NCBI RefSeq assembly: GCF_016702655.1
Contig: NZ_JADJDO010000009.1
Location: 186,001-250,000 of the forward strand
Length of the DNA stretch: 64,000 bases
From: Ideonella sp.
GTDB taxonomy: Bacteria; Pseudomonadota; Gammaproteobacteria; Burkholderiales; Burkholderiaceae_C
Reading direction: 5' to 3'
In this document: one piece after another, positions 8,821 to 17,209 of the stretch
Layout: every line of letters starts with the position of its first letter
Position numbering within the stretch: the stretch's first letter is position 1
The notes under the pieces: generated by a model
Seen by the model: the letters and a program-made list of their open reading frames with translations, nothing else
What the model was told of the DNA's origin: nothing
The model's database searches: none
Program-made: the position numbers and the translations under genes

Positions 8821-8944
8821 AGTGAAACCTCCGCGCTGACGCGCTCCGGTATGAGCGCTTTGGAGCGGCCATGCGCGCTCATCGTGAAACCTCCGCGCTG
8901 ACGCGCTCCGGTATGAGCGCTTTGGAGCGGCCATGCGCGCTCAT
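8817..8944 (-). repeat. Two 62-bp tandem units encoding ATGA-coupled 21-residue mini-ORFs
   Basis: On the minus strand two copies of a 62-base unit begin at 8944 and 8882. Each opens with ATG and encodes MSAHGRSKALIPERVSAEVS plus one more residue. Each ends in a TGA that overlaps the next ATG: first the carboxylase stop, then mini-ORF 1, mini-ORF 2 and the BKACE ATG at 8820. GGAGG sits seven bases before each following ATG. Within each unit ATGAGCGC and GCGCTCAT are perfect 8-base inverted repeats, so the mini-ORF start can pair into a hairpin. This makes an unusual relay of coupled start sites between the two enzyme genes. Confidence 0.85.
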
Positions 8945-10906
8945 GGCGTGTCTTCCTTCGGGGGCTCGAGCTCGGCGATCAGCGCGCCGGCGGCCACCTG
9001 ATCGCCGGCGCGGGCATGCAGCGCGGCCACCATGGCCGCAGCGGGCGCAACGAGCCACATCTCCATCTTCATCGCCTCGACGCGGGCGATCGGCTGCCGG
9101 CCTCGACGCTGTCGCCCGGCTGCACGAGCACCTGGCTCAACACACCGGCCACCGGCGCCCGCAGCCGGCTTGCGTCGACGCCGGCATCTGCGGCCGCAAA
9201 GGCCGAGGGCTCGGCAAAGACGAAGCTGTCGGCGCCGGCAGAGTGCACTTCGCTGCCCCGGCGCAACGCGACGGCGCGGCGCGTGACGCCGTCGAAGCGG
9301 TAGCGCAGGCTCAATCGTCCCAGCCGATCACGGCCACCTCGTGCGTCGCGCCGGCGTGCGACACCTGCAGCGCCGCGCCACGCGCCGCCATCTGCACACG
9401 CTGGCGTTGCACTGCGCCGCCGTCGCAGGCGAGTTCGATGTCGTAGGCGGCCACGCTGTCGGCGCGCCAGCCGTCGCCGTGCGCAAGCAGCGCCGCGGCG
9501 AGGGACCAGGCTTCGACAGGCGGCTGCGGGCGCTGCGCAATGGGCTCCTCGCGCTCGAACCAGGCGTCGATCAGCGTCGTCGTCATCGACGCGCCGCGAA
9601 AGTCCTCGTGGTCGAGTAGATCGCCGAGAAAGCGCGCGTTATGACGCAGGCCCAGCAGCGGCGCGTCGGCAAGCGCGGCGCGCAGGCGCCGGATCGCATC
9701 GTCGCGATCGCGGCCATGGGCGATCACCTTGGCCACCATCGCGTCGTAGCAAGGCGAGACTTCGCCGCCCTCGGCGATGCCGTGGTCGATGCGCACGCCG
9801 GGCTGCGAGGCCGCGGCCTCGGGCCGCCACCACGCGATGCGGCCGGTCTGCGGCGCGAACGGCGTCGGCCGCGCATACGGATCTTCGGCGTAGAGCCGCG
9901 CCTCGATCGCGTGACCTTGCAGCTTCACGTCTTGCTGCTGCAGTGGCAGCTTCTCGCCAGCGGCGATGCGCAACTGCCACTCGACGAGGTCGAGCCCCGT
10001 CACGCACTCGGTCACCGGATGCTCGACCTGCAGCCGGGTGTTCATTTCCAGGAAGTAGTGCTTGAGCTCCGCATCGACGATGAACTCGACCGTGCCTGCG
10101 CCGACGTAGCCGACCACGGCGCCGCCGCCACCGCGTCGCGCCCCATGGCCTCACGCATCGCGGCGCTGACGACGGGCGAGGGCGACTCCTCGATCACCTT
10201 CTGGCGCCGCCGCTGCGCCGTGCAGTCGCGCTCGCCAGGTGGACGGCGTCGCCGTGCGCGTCGGCGAAGACCTGGATCTCGATGTGGCGGCCGTCGTCGA
10301 TCAGCCGTTCGAGCATCAGCGTGCCGTCGCCGAAGGCCGATTGCGCCTCGCGCCGCGCGCCAGGCAATCGCCGCGCCCAGTTCCTCCTCGGCACGCACGA
10401 GCCGCATCCCCGCGCCCGCCGCCGGCGACCGCCTTGACGAGCAACGGGAAGCCGAGCGCCAGCGCCTCGGCCGCGAGCTGTGCATCACCCTGCTCCGCGC
10501 CGAGATAGCCCGGCGCGCAAGGCACGCCGGCGGCGAGCATGCGTTGCTTGGCGAGCGCCTTGTCGCCCATCGCGGTGATTGCGGCGGGCGGCGGGCCGAT
10601 GAAGACGAGCCCGGCATCGATGGAGGCCTGCGCGAACGCCGCGTTCTCGCTCAGGAAGCCGTAGCCAGGATGCACCGCATCGGCGCCGGTGCGACGTGCG
10701 GCGTCGATCAGCTCGGCGATGTTCAGGTAGGACTCGGCCGCGGGAGCGGCGCCGATGCGCACTGCCTCGTCGGCCTGAGCCGCATACGGCGCGTCGGCAT
10801 CGGCGTCGCTGAAGACGGCGACGGTGCGGTAGCCGAGGGCACGCGCCGTGCGCATCACGCGGCAGGCGATTTCGCCGCGGTTGGCGATGAGGATCTTGGT
10901 CAGCAT
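8941..10906 (-). CDS. Acyl-CoA carboxylase alpha subunit: biotin carboxylase plus biotin carrier (AtuF/MccA-like, frameshifted)
   Basis: The stitched product of about 655 residues carboxylates biotin with ATP and bicarbonate and carries it to the carboxyltransferase encoded at 13697-15310. The N-terminus is MLTKILIANRGEIACRVMRT, followed by HPGYGFLSENAAFA, the ATP-grasp parts LVKAVAGGG and LMLERLIDDGRHIEIQVFAD, FLEMNTRLQVEHPVTE, and a C-terminal biotinyl domain with the acceptor lysine in EAMKMEMW. At least five slips occur (near 9105, 9310, 10120, 10230 and 10370-10420), so no frame is continuous. Length and domain order fit AtuF or MccA. The stop overlaps the first mini-ORF (ATGA). No clear ribosome binding site is seen before the ATG at 10906. 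Confidence 0.82.
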
Positions 10907-10961
10907 CTTGTTGAACGTGTCGTTCGCGATCGAAGGCCGCGCACGCACCGGTCAGTGCGGG

Positions 10962-11038
10962 CGCGGGTGGGACCGGGTGCCCGGCTCCGTTCAGGGAATT
11001 CTTATTCACTCCGCCGGGCACCCGGTCCCACCCGCGCG
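10962..11038. repeat. Long hairpin 1 with 27-nt loop
   Basis: A stem of at least 23 perfect pairs (10964-10986 with 11014-11036, extendable by about two pairs) encloses a 27-base loop at 10987-11013 that contains GGGAATTCTTATTCACTCC. It lies between the hydratase and carboxylase genes, both on the minus strand. There is no T-run, so it is not a standard terminator. Confidence 0.85.
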
Positions 11039-11080
11039 TGCTGCGACGAGTCTTGCGGCGGTCCAACCAGAACAGTCTCA

Positions 11081-11151
11081 GCCGGGAGCGGGGTCGCTGA
11101 CGGAGTGAATAAGAATTCCCTGAACGGAGTCAGCGACCCCGCTTCCGGCTG
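11081..11151. repeat. Long hairpin 2, same loop in reverse orientation
   Basis: Arms 11081-11102 and 11130-11151 pair over 22 positions with one G-T type mismatch. The loop at 11103-11129 is the exact reverse complement of the loop of the neighbouring hairpin at 10962-11038, while the stem sequence is unrelated to that hairpin's stem. Confidence 0.85.
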
Positions 11152-11183
11152 CGAACAGCAATGACCTGACGCGCACGAGTTCG

Positions 11184-12006
11184 TCATTGCGGCGCCCACT
11201 TCGGCTTTCGCTTCTGCACGAACGCCATCGTGCCCTCAACGCCCTCGGGCCCCTGCAGCGCGCGCGAGAAGACCAGTGCCGCCTCTTCCACCAGATCGGC
11301 CGGCGGCGTGAAGCGCGCCTTGGCGACCAGGCGCTTGGTCTGCGCCACCGCATCCGGCGCGCATTGAAGGATGTCGCCGAGCAGGCGCGCGAGCGCCGCG
11401 TCGAGCGCTTCCGCGGGATGCACCTCGTGCACCAGGCCGATCGCCAGCGCCGCATCGGCGCCGATGCGTGCGCCCGTGACCGCGAGACGCTTCGCGTGCG
11501 AGTAGCCGATGCGTTCGACGAGGTAGGGCGCGACCTGCGCCGGGACGACGCCGAGGTTGGTCTCGGGCAGACGGAAGGCGACGCTGGTCGCAGCGAGCGC
11601 AACGTCGGCAACGCAGGCGAGGCCGAAGCCGCCGCCCATCACCGTGCCCTCGAGCACGGCGACCAGGGCGAGCGGCGTGCGCGCGAAGGCGGCGCAGAGG
11701 TTGCCGAACTGCGCGTTTCACCTCGGCCATCGGGTCCTCGCCCTCGACGGCGGGCTGCATGCGCGCGGCTGCCATGTCCTTGATGTCGCCACCGGCGCAG
11801 AAGTGGCCGCCCGCGCCGCGCAGCACGACGACGCGGATGGCGCCGTTCGCCTCTGCCGCGGCGAGCGCGAGGCGCAACTCGGTCACCATGCGCAGCGACA
11901 TCGCGTTGCGCACCTCGGGGCGGTTCAGCGTCAGGTGCAGCACCGCGCCTTCTATGCGCACCGCGACGGCCTCGAGGGCCGGCAGGTCGAGCGCGGTCGC
12001 TGTCAC
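11184..12006 (-). CDS. Enoyl-CoA hydratase/isomerase family protein (AtuE/LiuC-like)
   Basis: This crotonase-fold enzyme of about 274 residues would hydrate the carboxylated enoyl-CoA made by the carboxylase, as methylglutaconyl-CoA or isohexenylglutaconyl-CoA hydratases do. Motifs seen are LNRPEVRNAMSLRM, the oxyanion-hole loops GAGGHFCAGGDIKDM and EGTVMGGGFGLACVADVALA, and a C-terminal end at KRKPKWAPQ. The GTG start at 12006 overlaps the dehydrogenase stop (GTGA). An extra A near 11716 breaks the frame; removing it restores EVNAQFGNLCAAFARTPLA. Position between dehydrogenase and carboxylase alpha genes matches the atu and liu pathways. Confidence 0.82.
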
Positions 12007-13158
12007 TTCGCCTTCCCCGGCAACGTGCCTTCGAGCTTGCAGATGATGCCGAGCATGATCTCGTCGGCGCCGCCGCCGATCGAGATCAGCCGGCTGTCGC
12101 GGAAGGCCTGCGAGAGCGGGTTGTCCCAGGTGAAGCCCATGCCGCCCCAGTACTGCAGGCACGAGTCGGTGACCTCGCGCGACAGGCCGGCCGCACTTCA
12201 GCTTGGCCATCGACGCGAGGCGCGTCACGTCCTTGCCCGAGACGTAGAGCTCGACGGCGCGGTAGGTCAGCGCGCGCAGCGCCTCGACCTCGGTGCGCAG
12301 TTCGGCAAGGCGGAAGTGCACGACCTGGTTGTCGAGGATGCTCTTGCCGAAGGCCTGGCGCTGGCGCGTGTACTCGATGGTCTGGTCGATCAGCCGGTCG
12401 AGGCTGCGCAGCGAGCCGGCGGCGCCGTAGAGGCGCTCTTCCTGGAACTGCAGCATCTGGAAGGTGAAGCCCATGCCTTCCTGGCCGATCAGGTTGCGCC
12501 GCGGCACGCGCACGTTGTCGAAGAAGAGCTGCGCCGTGTCGGACGAGTCCATGCCGATCTTGCGGATCTTCTGGCGCGTGATGCCCGGCGCGTCCATCGG
12601 CACGATGATGAGGCTCTTGTTCTTGTGCGCCGGGCCGTCCGAGGTGTTGGCGAGCAGGCAGCACCAGTCGGCCTGCAGGCCGTTGGTGATCCACATCTTG
12701 CTGCCGTTGATGACGTAGTCGTCGCCCTCGCGGCGCGCCTGCGTCTTCACGGCCGCCACGTCGGAGCCGCCGCCGGCTTCGCTGACGCCGAGGCACCCGA
12801 CCATGTCGCCGGCGATCGCCGGCGCCAGGAACTCGCGCCGCAACTCGTCGGAACCGAAGCGCGCCAGCGCCGGCGTGCACATGTCGGTGTGCACGCCGAT
12901 GGCCATCGGCACGCCGCCGCAGTTGCAGTCGCCGAGCGCCTCGGCCATCACCATCGAGTAGCTGAAGTCCAGCCCCATGCCGCCGTACTCGACCGGGTAC
13001 TTGATGCCGAGCAGCCCGAGGTCGCCGAGCTTCTTGAAGACCTCGTGCGCCGGGAACTGCTGCGCCGCTTCCCATTCGGGCACGTGGGGATTGATCTCCT
13101 TGGCGACGAACTTGCGGACGGTGTCGGCGATCTGCTCGTGTTCGGGGGTGAATTTCAT
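12003..13158 (-). CDS. Acyl-CoA dehydrogenase (citronellyl-/isovaleryl-CoA dehydrogenase-like)
   Basis: This flavoprotein of about 385 residues introduces a 2,3-double bond in an acyl-CoA and passes electrons to ETF. It starts MKFTPEHEQIADTVRKFVAK and shows CLGVSEAGGGSDVAAVKT, YVINGSKMWITNG, GMGFTFQMLQFQEERLYGAAG and RQAFGKSILDNQ. The Glu in QEERLYGA occupies the helix used for catalysis in isovaleryl-CoA dehydrogenase, while the position used by medium-chain enzymes is Gly in YWGGMGF. This fits a branched-chain substrate. One base slip near 12195 hides the end (CLQYWGGMGFTWDNPLSQA to LEGTLPGKAK) in another frame. The stop overlaps the hydratase GTG. Confidence 0.85.
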
Positions 13159-13220
13159 GGGGCTGATTGGATGTCTGAAGTGAATTGCGTCTGCAGTGGC
13201 CGTGACGCGGCGGGCGACGA

Positions 13221-13658
13221 CGCGCCGGGATTTCGCCCCGGCGGGCGAGTAACTTTCTTCTGCTGGCCCAGAAGAAAGTCACCAAAGAAGAGGGCCCGAA
13301 CACGATCCGGGCGGAGCGCCGCGGTCGCTTCGCTCCGCTCGATGACTGGCATCGAAGGGTTCGGTTGTTCAACGCCGGCGCGGGGTCGCAAGGCCGGGCG
13401 TCCAAACCGTCCGTCGTCGTCCGCCGTGGCCGAAGCGCGGTGCGATGTTGGACGCTCGGCTACCCTGCTCGCCAAACCTCTTGAACAACCGAATTGTTCG
13501 AGCCCGGACCGGGCGAGCCTCCTAGAGCGATCCTCGCCATTCATGCGCGCCAATGCACGCCCCGAACCCGGCCAAATCGTATTCAGGTGCTTTCTTTGCC
13601 CACTTTCTTTGCGCCAGCAAAGAAAGTGGGTCGCCCGCCGGGGCGAAATCCCGGCGCG
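13221..13658. mobile_element. 438-bp MITE-like element with perfect 28-bp terminal inverted repeats
   Basis: Bases 13221-13248 are the exact reverse complement of 13631-13658 (ends CGCGCCGGGATTTCGCCCC). Just inside each end is a hairpin: ACTTTCTTCTG with CAGAAGAAAGT on the left (about 13252-13279) and CCACTTTCTTTGC with GCAAAGAAAGTGG on the right (about 13601-13630). A nested inverted pair, GGTTCGGTTGTTCAA near 13361 and TTGAACAACCGAA near 13482, lies inside. There is no coding potential and no clear target-site duplication. It separates the carboxyltransferase and dehydrogenase genes, and being transcribed through would form a very large hairpin. Confidence 0.8.
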
Positions 13659-13696
13659 GCCTTGCAACCCGCGATCACGCAGCCCAAGACGCTCCA

Positions 13697-15310
13697 TCAC
13701 ATCCGCGCCACACCGAAGGTGTTGGGCCGCAGTACGCGCGCATCGGCCTCGCGCGCGAGTGACAAGCAAAGGGCGAGCACGCGGCGCGTGTCGCGCGGAT
13801 CGATGATGCCGTCGTCCCACAGCCGCGCGGTTCCGAAGAGCGCGGTCGATTCGCGATCGAGGCGGCTCTTCAGCGCATCGGACATCGCCTTCAGGGCCTC
13901 CTCGTTGGCCTCGGCGCCGCTGCGCGCGAGCTTGCTGCGGTTGACGATGTCCATCACCTTGGCCGCCTGTGCGCCGCCCATCACCGCGGTGCGCGCCGAC
14001 GGCCAGGCGAAGATGAAGCGCGGGTCGAAGCCGCGCCCGCACATGCCGTAGTTGCCGGCGCCGTAGGAGCCGCCGATGACGAAGGTGAACTTCGGCACGC
14101 GCGCGTTGGCCACCGCCTGGATCATCTTCGAGCCGTGCTTGATCGCGCCGCCGCGCTCGGCGGCCGAGCCGACCATGTAGCCGGTCGTGTTCTGCAGGAA
14201 GACGAGCGGCGTGCCGGTCTGGTCGCAGAGCTGGATGAACTGCGCCGCCTTGGTCGAGCCGCCGGGCTGGATCGGGCCGTTGTTGCCGAGGATGCCGACG
14301 AGGTGGCCGTCGACGCGCGCATGGCCGCAGATCGTCTCCGACCCATAGCGCGCCTTGAATTCGAGGAAGTCGGAGCCGTCGACGAGGCGCGCGACGACCT
14401 CGCGCACGTCGTACGGCTCGCGCTCGTCGGCGGGGACGATGCCCATCAACTCCTGCTCGTCGAACAGCGGCGGCGCGACGCCGGCCGTGGGCGCGGGCAC
14501 GACGTCCCACTGCAGCTTGTCCATCAGCTCGCGCGCCAGCGCGATCGCGTGGGCGTCGTTCTCGCACAGGTACTCGCCGAGGCCCGTGACCTCGGCGTGC
14601 GTCTCGGCGCCGCCGAGCGCCTCCTCGGTCGCGTCCTCGCCGATGGCGGCCTTCACGAGCGGCGGGCCGGCAAGGAAGATGCTCGAGCGCCCGCGCACCA
14701 GCACGACGTAGTCCGACAGGCCGGGCAGGTAGGCGCCGCCGGCCGTCGAGGAGCCGTGGACGACGGCGATCTGCGGGATGCCGGCCGCGGACATTCGCGC
14801 CTGGTTCGCGAAGCTGCGCCCGCCGTCGATGAAGATCTCGCTCTGGTACATCAGGTTGGCGCCGCCCGACTCGACCAGGTAGAGGAAGGGCAACTTGTTC
14901 TCGAGCGCGATGGCTTGCGCGCGCAGCGCCTTCTTCAGGCCCATCGGCGCGACGGTGCCGCCCTTGACCGCGCTGTCGCTGGCCGAGACGATGCAGCGCC
15001 GACCCGCCACGACGCCGATGCCGACGATGGAGCCGCCGCCCATCACCGACTTCTTGCCGTCGTCGTCGTGCATGTTCAGGCCCGCCAGGCGCGAAAGCTC
15101 GAGGAAGGTCGTCCCGCGGTCGAGCAGACGCGCGACGCGCTCGCGCGGCAGCAGCTGTCCGCGCTGCTCGAAGCGCTCGCGCTTGGATTCGGACTCGGCG
15201 ATGACGCGTTGCTCCAGCGCCTGCACCTCGGCCAGCCGCTCGGCCATGCGCTGCCGGTTCGCGGCGAAGGCCGGCGAGCGGGTGTCGAGCCGGGTGGCAA
15301 GGGCGGGCAT
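13697..15310 (-). CDS. Acyl-CoA carboxylase beta subunit (carboxyltransferase; AtuC/MccB-like)
   Basis: This intact 537-residue carboxyltransferase transfers CO2 from biotin on the alpha subunit to an acyl-CoA. Seen are EQRGQLLPRERVARLLD, VGRR-type acyl-CoA site residues around SASDSAVKGGTVAPMGLKK, HGSSTAGGAYLPGLSDYV, AEVTGLGEYLCENDAHA, and in the second half NNGPIQPGGSTKAAQF, FLQNTTGYMVGSAAERGGA and GGSYGAGNYGMCGRGFDPRF. It is the first gene of the operon, followed by dehydrogenase, hydratase and alpha subunit. That is the order of atuC-D-E-F (geranyl-CoA carboxylase), whereas in liu operons the dehydrogenase comes first. Substrate is therefore more likely a terpenoid or other 3-methyl-2-enoyl-CoA, but this is inference. 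Confidence 0.9.
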   Translation of the reverse strand: MPALATRLDTRSPAFAANRQRMAERLAEVQALEQRVIAESESKRERFEQRGQLLPRERVARLLDRGTTFLELSRLAGLNMHDDDGKKSVMGGGSIVGIGVVAGRRCIVSASDSAVKGGTVAPMGLKKALRAQAIALENKLPFLYLVESGGANLMYQSEIFIDGGRSFANQARMSAAGIPQIAVVHGSSTAGGAYLPGLSDYVVLVRGRSSIFLAGPPLVKAAIGEDATEEALGGAETHAEVTGLGEYLCENDAHAIALARELMDKLQWDVVPAPTAGVAPPLFDEQELMGIVPADEREPYDVREVVARLVDGSDFLEFKARYGSETICGHARVDGHLVGILGNNGPIQPGGSTKAAQFIQLCDQTGTPLVFLQNTTGYMVGSAAERGGAIKHGSKMIQAVANARVPKFTFVIGGSYGAGNYGMCGRGFDPRFIFAWPSARTAVMGGAQAAKVMDIVNRSKLARSGAEANEEALKAMSDALKSRLDRESTALFGTARLWDDGIIDPRDTRRVLALCLSLAREADARVLRPNTFGVARM

Positions 15311-15345
15311 GGCGGTTCTCGGACAGTCGGCGGGTGCTGTGCCGC

Positions 15346-15374
15346 ATTAGACGGTATGATTACCTTAACGTCAA
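15346..15374 (-). promoter_or_regulatory. Promoter of the carboxylase operon with LiuR/AtuR-type operator
   Basis: Read on the minus strand, TTGACG (15374-15369), a 17-base spacer and TCTAAT (15351-15346) make a good sigma-70 promoter about 36 bases before the ATG at 15310. The -35 box lies within TTGACGTTAAGGTAA (15374-15360), an imperfect palindrome very like the TTnACGTTAACGTnAA sites bound by MerR-type LiuR regulators. The MerR gene at 15862 is the likely repressor. Confidence 0.7.
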
Positions 15375-15477
15375 CCTGATGCCGCATGAGTAGTTTCCCG
15401 CTGCCGTACGGCAGCCGGCCTGGTTAGGATGCCGGCATCTCCCTCCAACCCCCCGACCTCTCGAAGGAATCCGCACC

Positions 15478-15774
15478 ATGACGCTCGACGAATGCACGAA
15501 TGCCATCCGCACCAAGGTCGGCGCCGACAGCGGCCTCGCGGCGACGCTCAAGTTCGACTGCGGCGCCGACGGCACCGTCTTCATCGACGGCCGCAGCGCG
15601 CCCAACACCGTCAGCAACGACAGCGGCGATGCCGACTGCACGGTCGGCATCACGCTCGAGAACCTGACCGCGATGCTCAAGGGCGAGCTCGAGCCGGCGA
15701 CCGGCTTCATGATGGGCAAGCTCAAGGTCTCGGGCGACATGAGCGTCGCGATGCGCCTGCAGCGCGTGATCTGA
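15478..15774 (+). CDS. SCP2 sterol-binding domain protein
   Basis: The 98-residue product is a stand-alone SCP2 domain: MTLDECTNAIRTKVGADSG, DCGADGTVFIDGR, TVGITLENLTAMLKGELEP and FMMGKLKVSGDMSVAMRLQ. Such domains bind hydrophobic acyl chains or lipids in a cavity and are commonly found near acyl-CoA catabolic genes. It is transcribed divergently from the carboxylase operon and followed by the MerR regulator gene. GAAGGA lies about ten bases before the ATG. It could deliver acyl-CoA esters to the pathway; no direct evidence for this is visible. Confidence 0.85.
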   Translation: MTLDECTNAIRTKVGADSGLAATLKFDCGADGTVFIDGRSAPNTVSNDSGDADCTVGITLENLTAMLKGELEPATGFMMGKLKVSGDMSVAMRLQRVI

Positions 15775-15861
15775 AGATGACGGCCCCCAAGCTCTCTTCG
15801 TTCGCGCCCCCCCGCGGGGGATTTCAGTCGGCTTGGGATCGGCCCGGCGCCGACTGAAGGC

Positions 15862-16344
15862 ATGGCCTCTGCCGCGACGACCGAGCGCAAGGCGGCTGCC
15901 CGCCACGCGCGCGACTTCGTCGACGCGCATCGCAGCGACGAGTCGGCCGAGCTCTACGGCATCACCGAGCTGTGCCGCGAGTTCGGCATCTCGCTGCGCG
16001 CGCTGCGCTTCTACGAGGACAAGGGCCTGCTCGCGCCGCGCCGCGTCAACGGCGCGCGCGTCTACACGCGCGGCGACCGTGCGCGGCTGACGCTGATCCT
16101 GCGCGCCAAGGCAATCGGCTCGCCGCTCGCCGAGATCAAGCGCTACCTCGACCTCTACGGCCAGCGCGGCGAGGGCCGCGCGCAACAGCTCGACTTCGTC
16201 GTCAGGCGCACCGGCGAGGCCATCGCGGCGCTGGAGAAGAAGCGCGCGCAGATCGACGAGACCCTCGCCGAGCTGCGCCTCATCAACACCGCCACGCGCG
16301 AGCAGCTCGCGCAGCGAGTGGCCAAGGGCGGCAAGTCACCTTAG
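15862..16344 (+). CDS. MerR-family transcriptional regulator (LiuR/AtuR-like)
   Basis: The 160-residue protein has a MerR winged helix (YGITELCREFGISLRALRFYEDKGLL, then RVNGARVYTRGDRARL), the linker IGSPLAEIKRYLDLYG, and a coiled-coil dimer helix with EAIAALEKKRAQIDETLAEL. No C-terminal metal-binding cysteines are present, which argues against a metal sensor. An N-terminal extension of about 25 residues precedes the HTH. It sits next to the carboxylase operon, whose promoter holds a matching palindrome at 15360-15374, so repression of that operon relieved by an acyl-CoA is the most likely role. It ends four bases inside the convergent GNAT gene. Confidence 0.88.
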   Translation: MASAATTERKAAARHARDFVDAHRSDESAELYGITELCREFGISLRALRFYEDKGLLAPRRVNGARVYTRGDRARLTLILRAKAIGSPLAEIKRYLDLYGQRGEGRAQQLDFVVRRTGEAIAALEKKRAQIDETLAELRLINTATREQLAQRVAKGGKSP

Positions 16345-17198
16345 GCGGGCGGCCGGTCCGCCGCCGGCCGGCGCTCGAGGTACCACAGCCGGTGGTCGCG
16401 CACGAAGCCGAGCGCCTCGTACAGGCCGATCGCGACGTCGTCGGGGTCGGCGACGATGACGAGCGATGCAAGGCCCAGCGCCTCGAAGCCGTGCCGGCAC
16501 ACGGCGTGGATCAGCGCGCTGCACAGGCCGCGGCGGCGCCACGCGGGATGCGTGCTGACGAACTGGAAGCGGCCGAGCGAGCCGTCACCCGGCCCGTCGC
16601 GAAACAGCCCGCAGTCGGCCACCAGCACCTCGCCATCGGCCGTGTCGGCGAAGACGCCGAACCAGCCTCCGAGTCCGGCCGCGGCCATGCGGCCGTAGCG
16701 CGCCATCTGGCGCTCGCGGAAGACGCGGTAGCCGGCCGGTTCGTAGCCGTGCATGTCGCTCGCCACCTGCAGGTCGACGGCCAGCGGCGCCTCGTCGGGC
16801 AGGCGCAGCGCGCGCGTCCTGAAGCCGTCGGCGAGCCGCTTGCGCGGCATGCGCAGTTGCGTCGGCTGCATCGTCAGCACGACCGACGCGAACTTGGCAA
16901 GGCCGAGCGCAGCGAAGTCCGGCGGCAGCTCGAAGTCCGCATCGCCGTCGATGCCGAAGGCCAGATGGCGAGACTCGGGCTGGCGATCGGCGATCTCACC
17001 GCTGAAGGCCGCGAGCCAGGCTGCCGCATCGCCGGCGCGCGGCGGGCGGTCGAAGAGCAGGAAATTGCCCCAGTAGAAGGTCGGGTTGTGCGGCGTGCGC
17101 ACGAGCAGGTGATCGCCCCGTGCGACGACTTCACCGTCGAAGCGGTGGAAGATCAATTCGGTGCGCCAGCCGAGCGAGAGTGCGTCGACGGGCTTCAT
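16341..17198 (-). CDS. GNAT-family N-acetyltransferase
   Basis: The 285-residue protein has a GNAT fold in its C-terminal half: FQFVSTHPAWRRRGLCSALIHAVCRHGFE is the acetyl-CoA-binding motif A (R/Q-x-x-G-x-G/A type, here RRRGLCS), and GLASLVIVADPDDVAIGLYEALGFVRDHRLWYLERR is motif B. The N-terminal 130 residues form a second, less conserved domain with the aromatic stretch NPTFYWGNFLLFDRPP. Substrate is unknown. It lies directly downstream of the gamma-glutamyltransferase-like gene on the same strand, 11 bases apart, so the two are probably co-transcribed. Confidence 0.82.
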   Translation of the reverse strand: MKPVDALSLGWRTELIFHRFDGEVVARGDHLLVRTPHNPTFYWGNFLLFDRPPRAGDAAAWLAAFSGEIADRQPESRHLAFGIDGDADFELPPDFAALGLAKFASVVLTMQPTQLRMPRKRLADGFRTRALRLPDEAPLAVDLQVASDMHGYEPAGYRVFRERQMARYGRMAAAGLGGWFGVFADTADGEVLVADCGLFRDGPGDGSLGRFQFVSTHPAWRRRGLCSALIHAVCRHGFEALGLASLVIVADPDDVAIGLYEALGFVRDHRLWYLERRPAADRPPA

Positions 17199-17209
17199 CG
17201 CGGAGCGTC

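Noticed and set aside
8821..8944. CRISPR array
   Set aside because: Only two units, directly adjacent with no spacers, both coding; this is a tandem repeat.
10962..11151. Rho-independent terminators
   Set aside because: Stems are strong but loops are 27 bases long and no T-run follows in either direction.
7948..15310. Leucine degradation (liu) operon
   Set aside because: Not excluded, but gene order is that of atuCDEF, the dehydrogenase is not first, and no HMG-CoA lyase gene is present, so the liu symbols were not applied.
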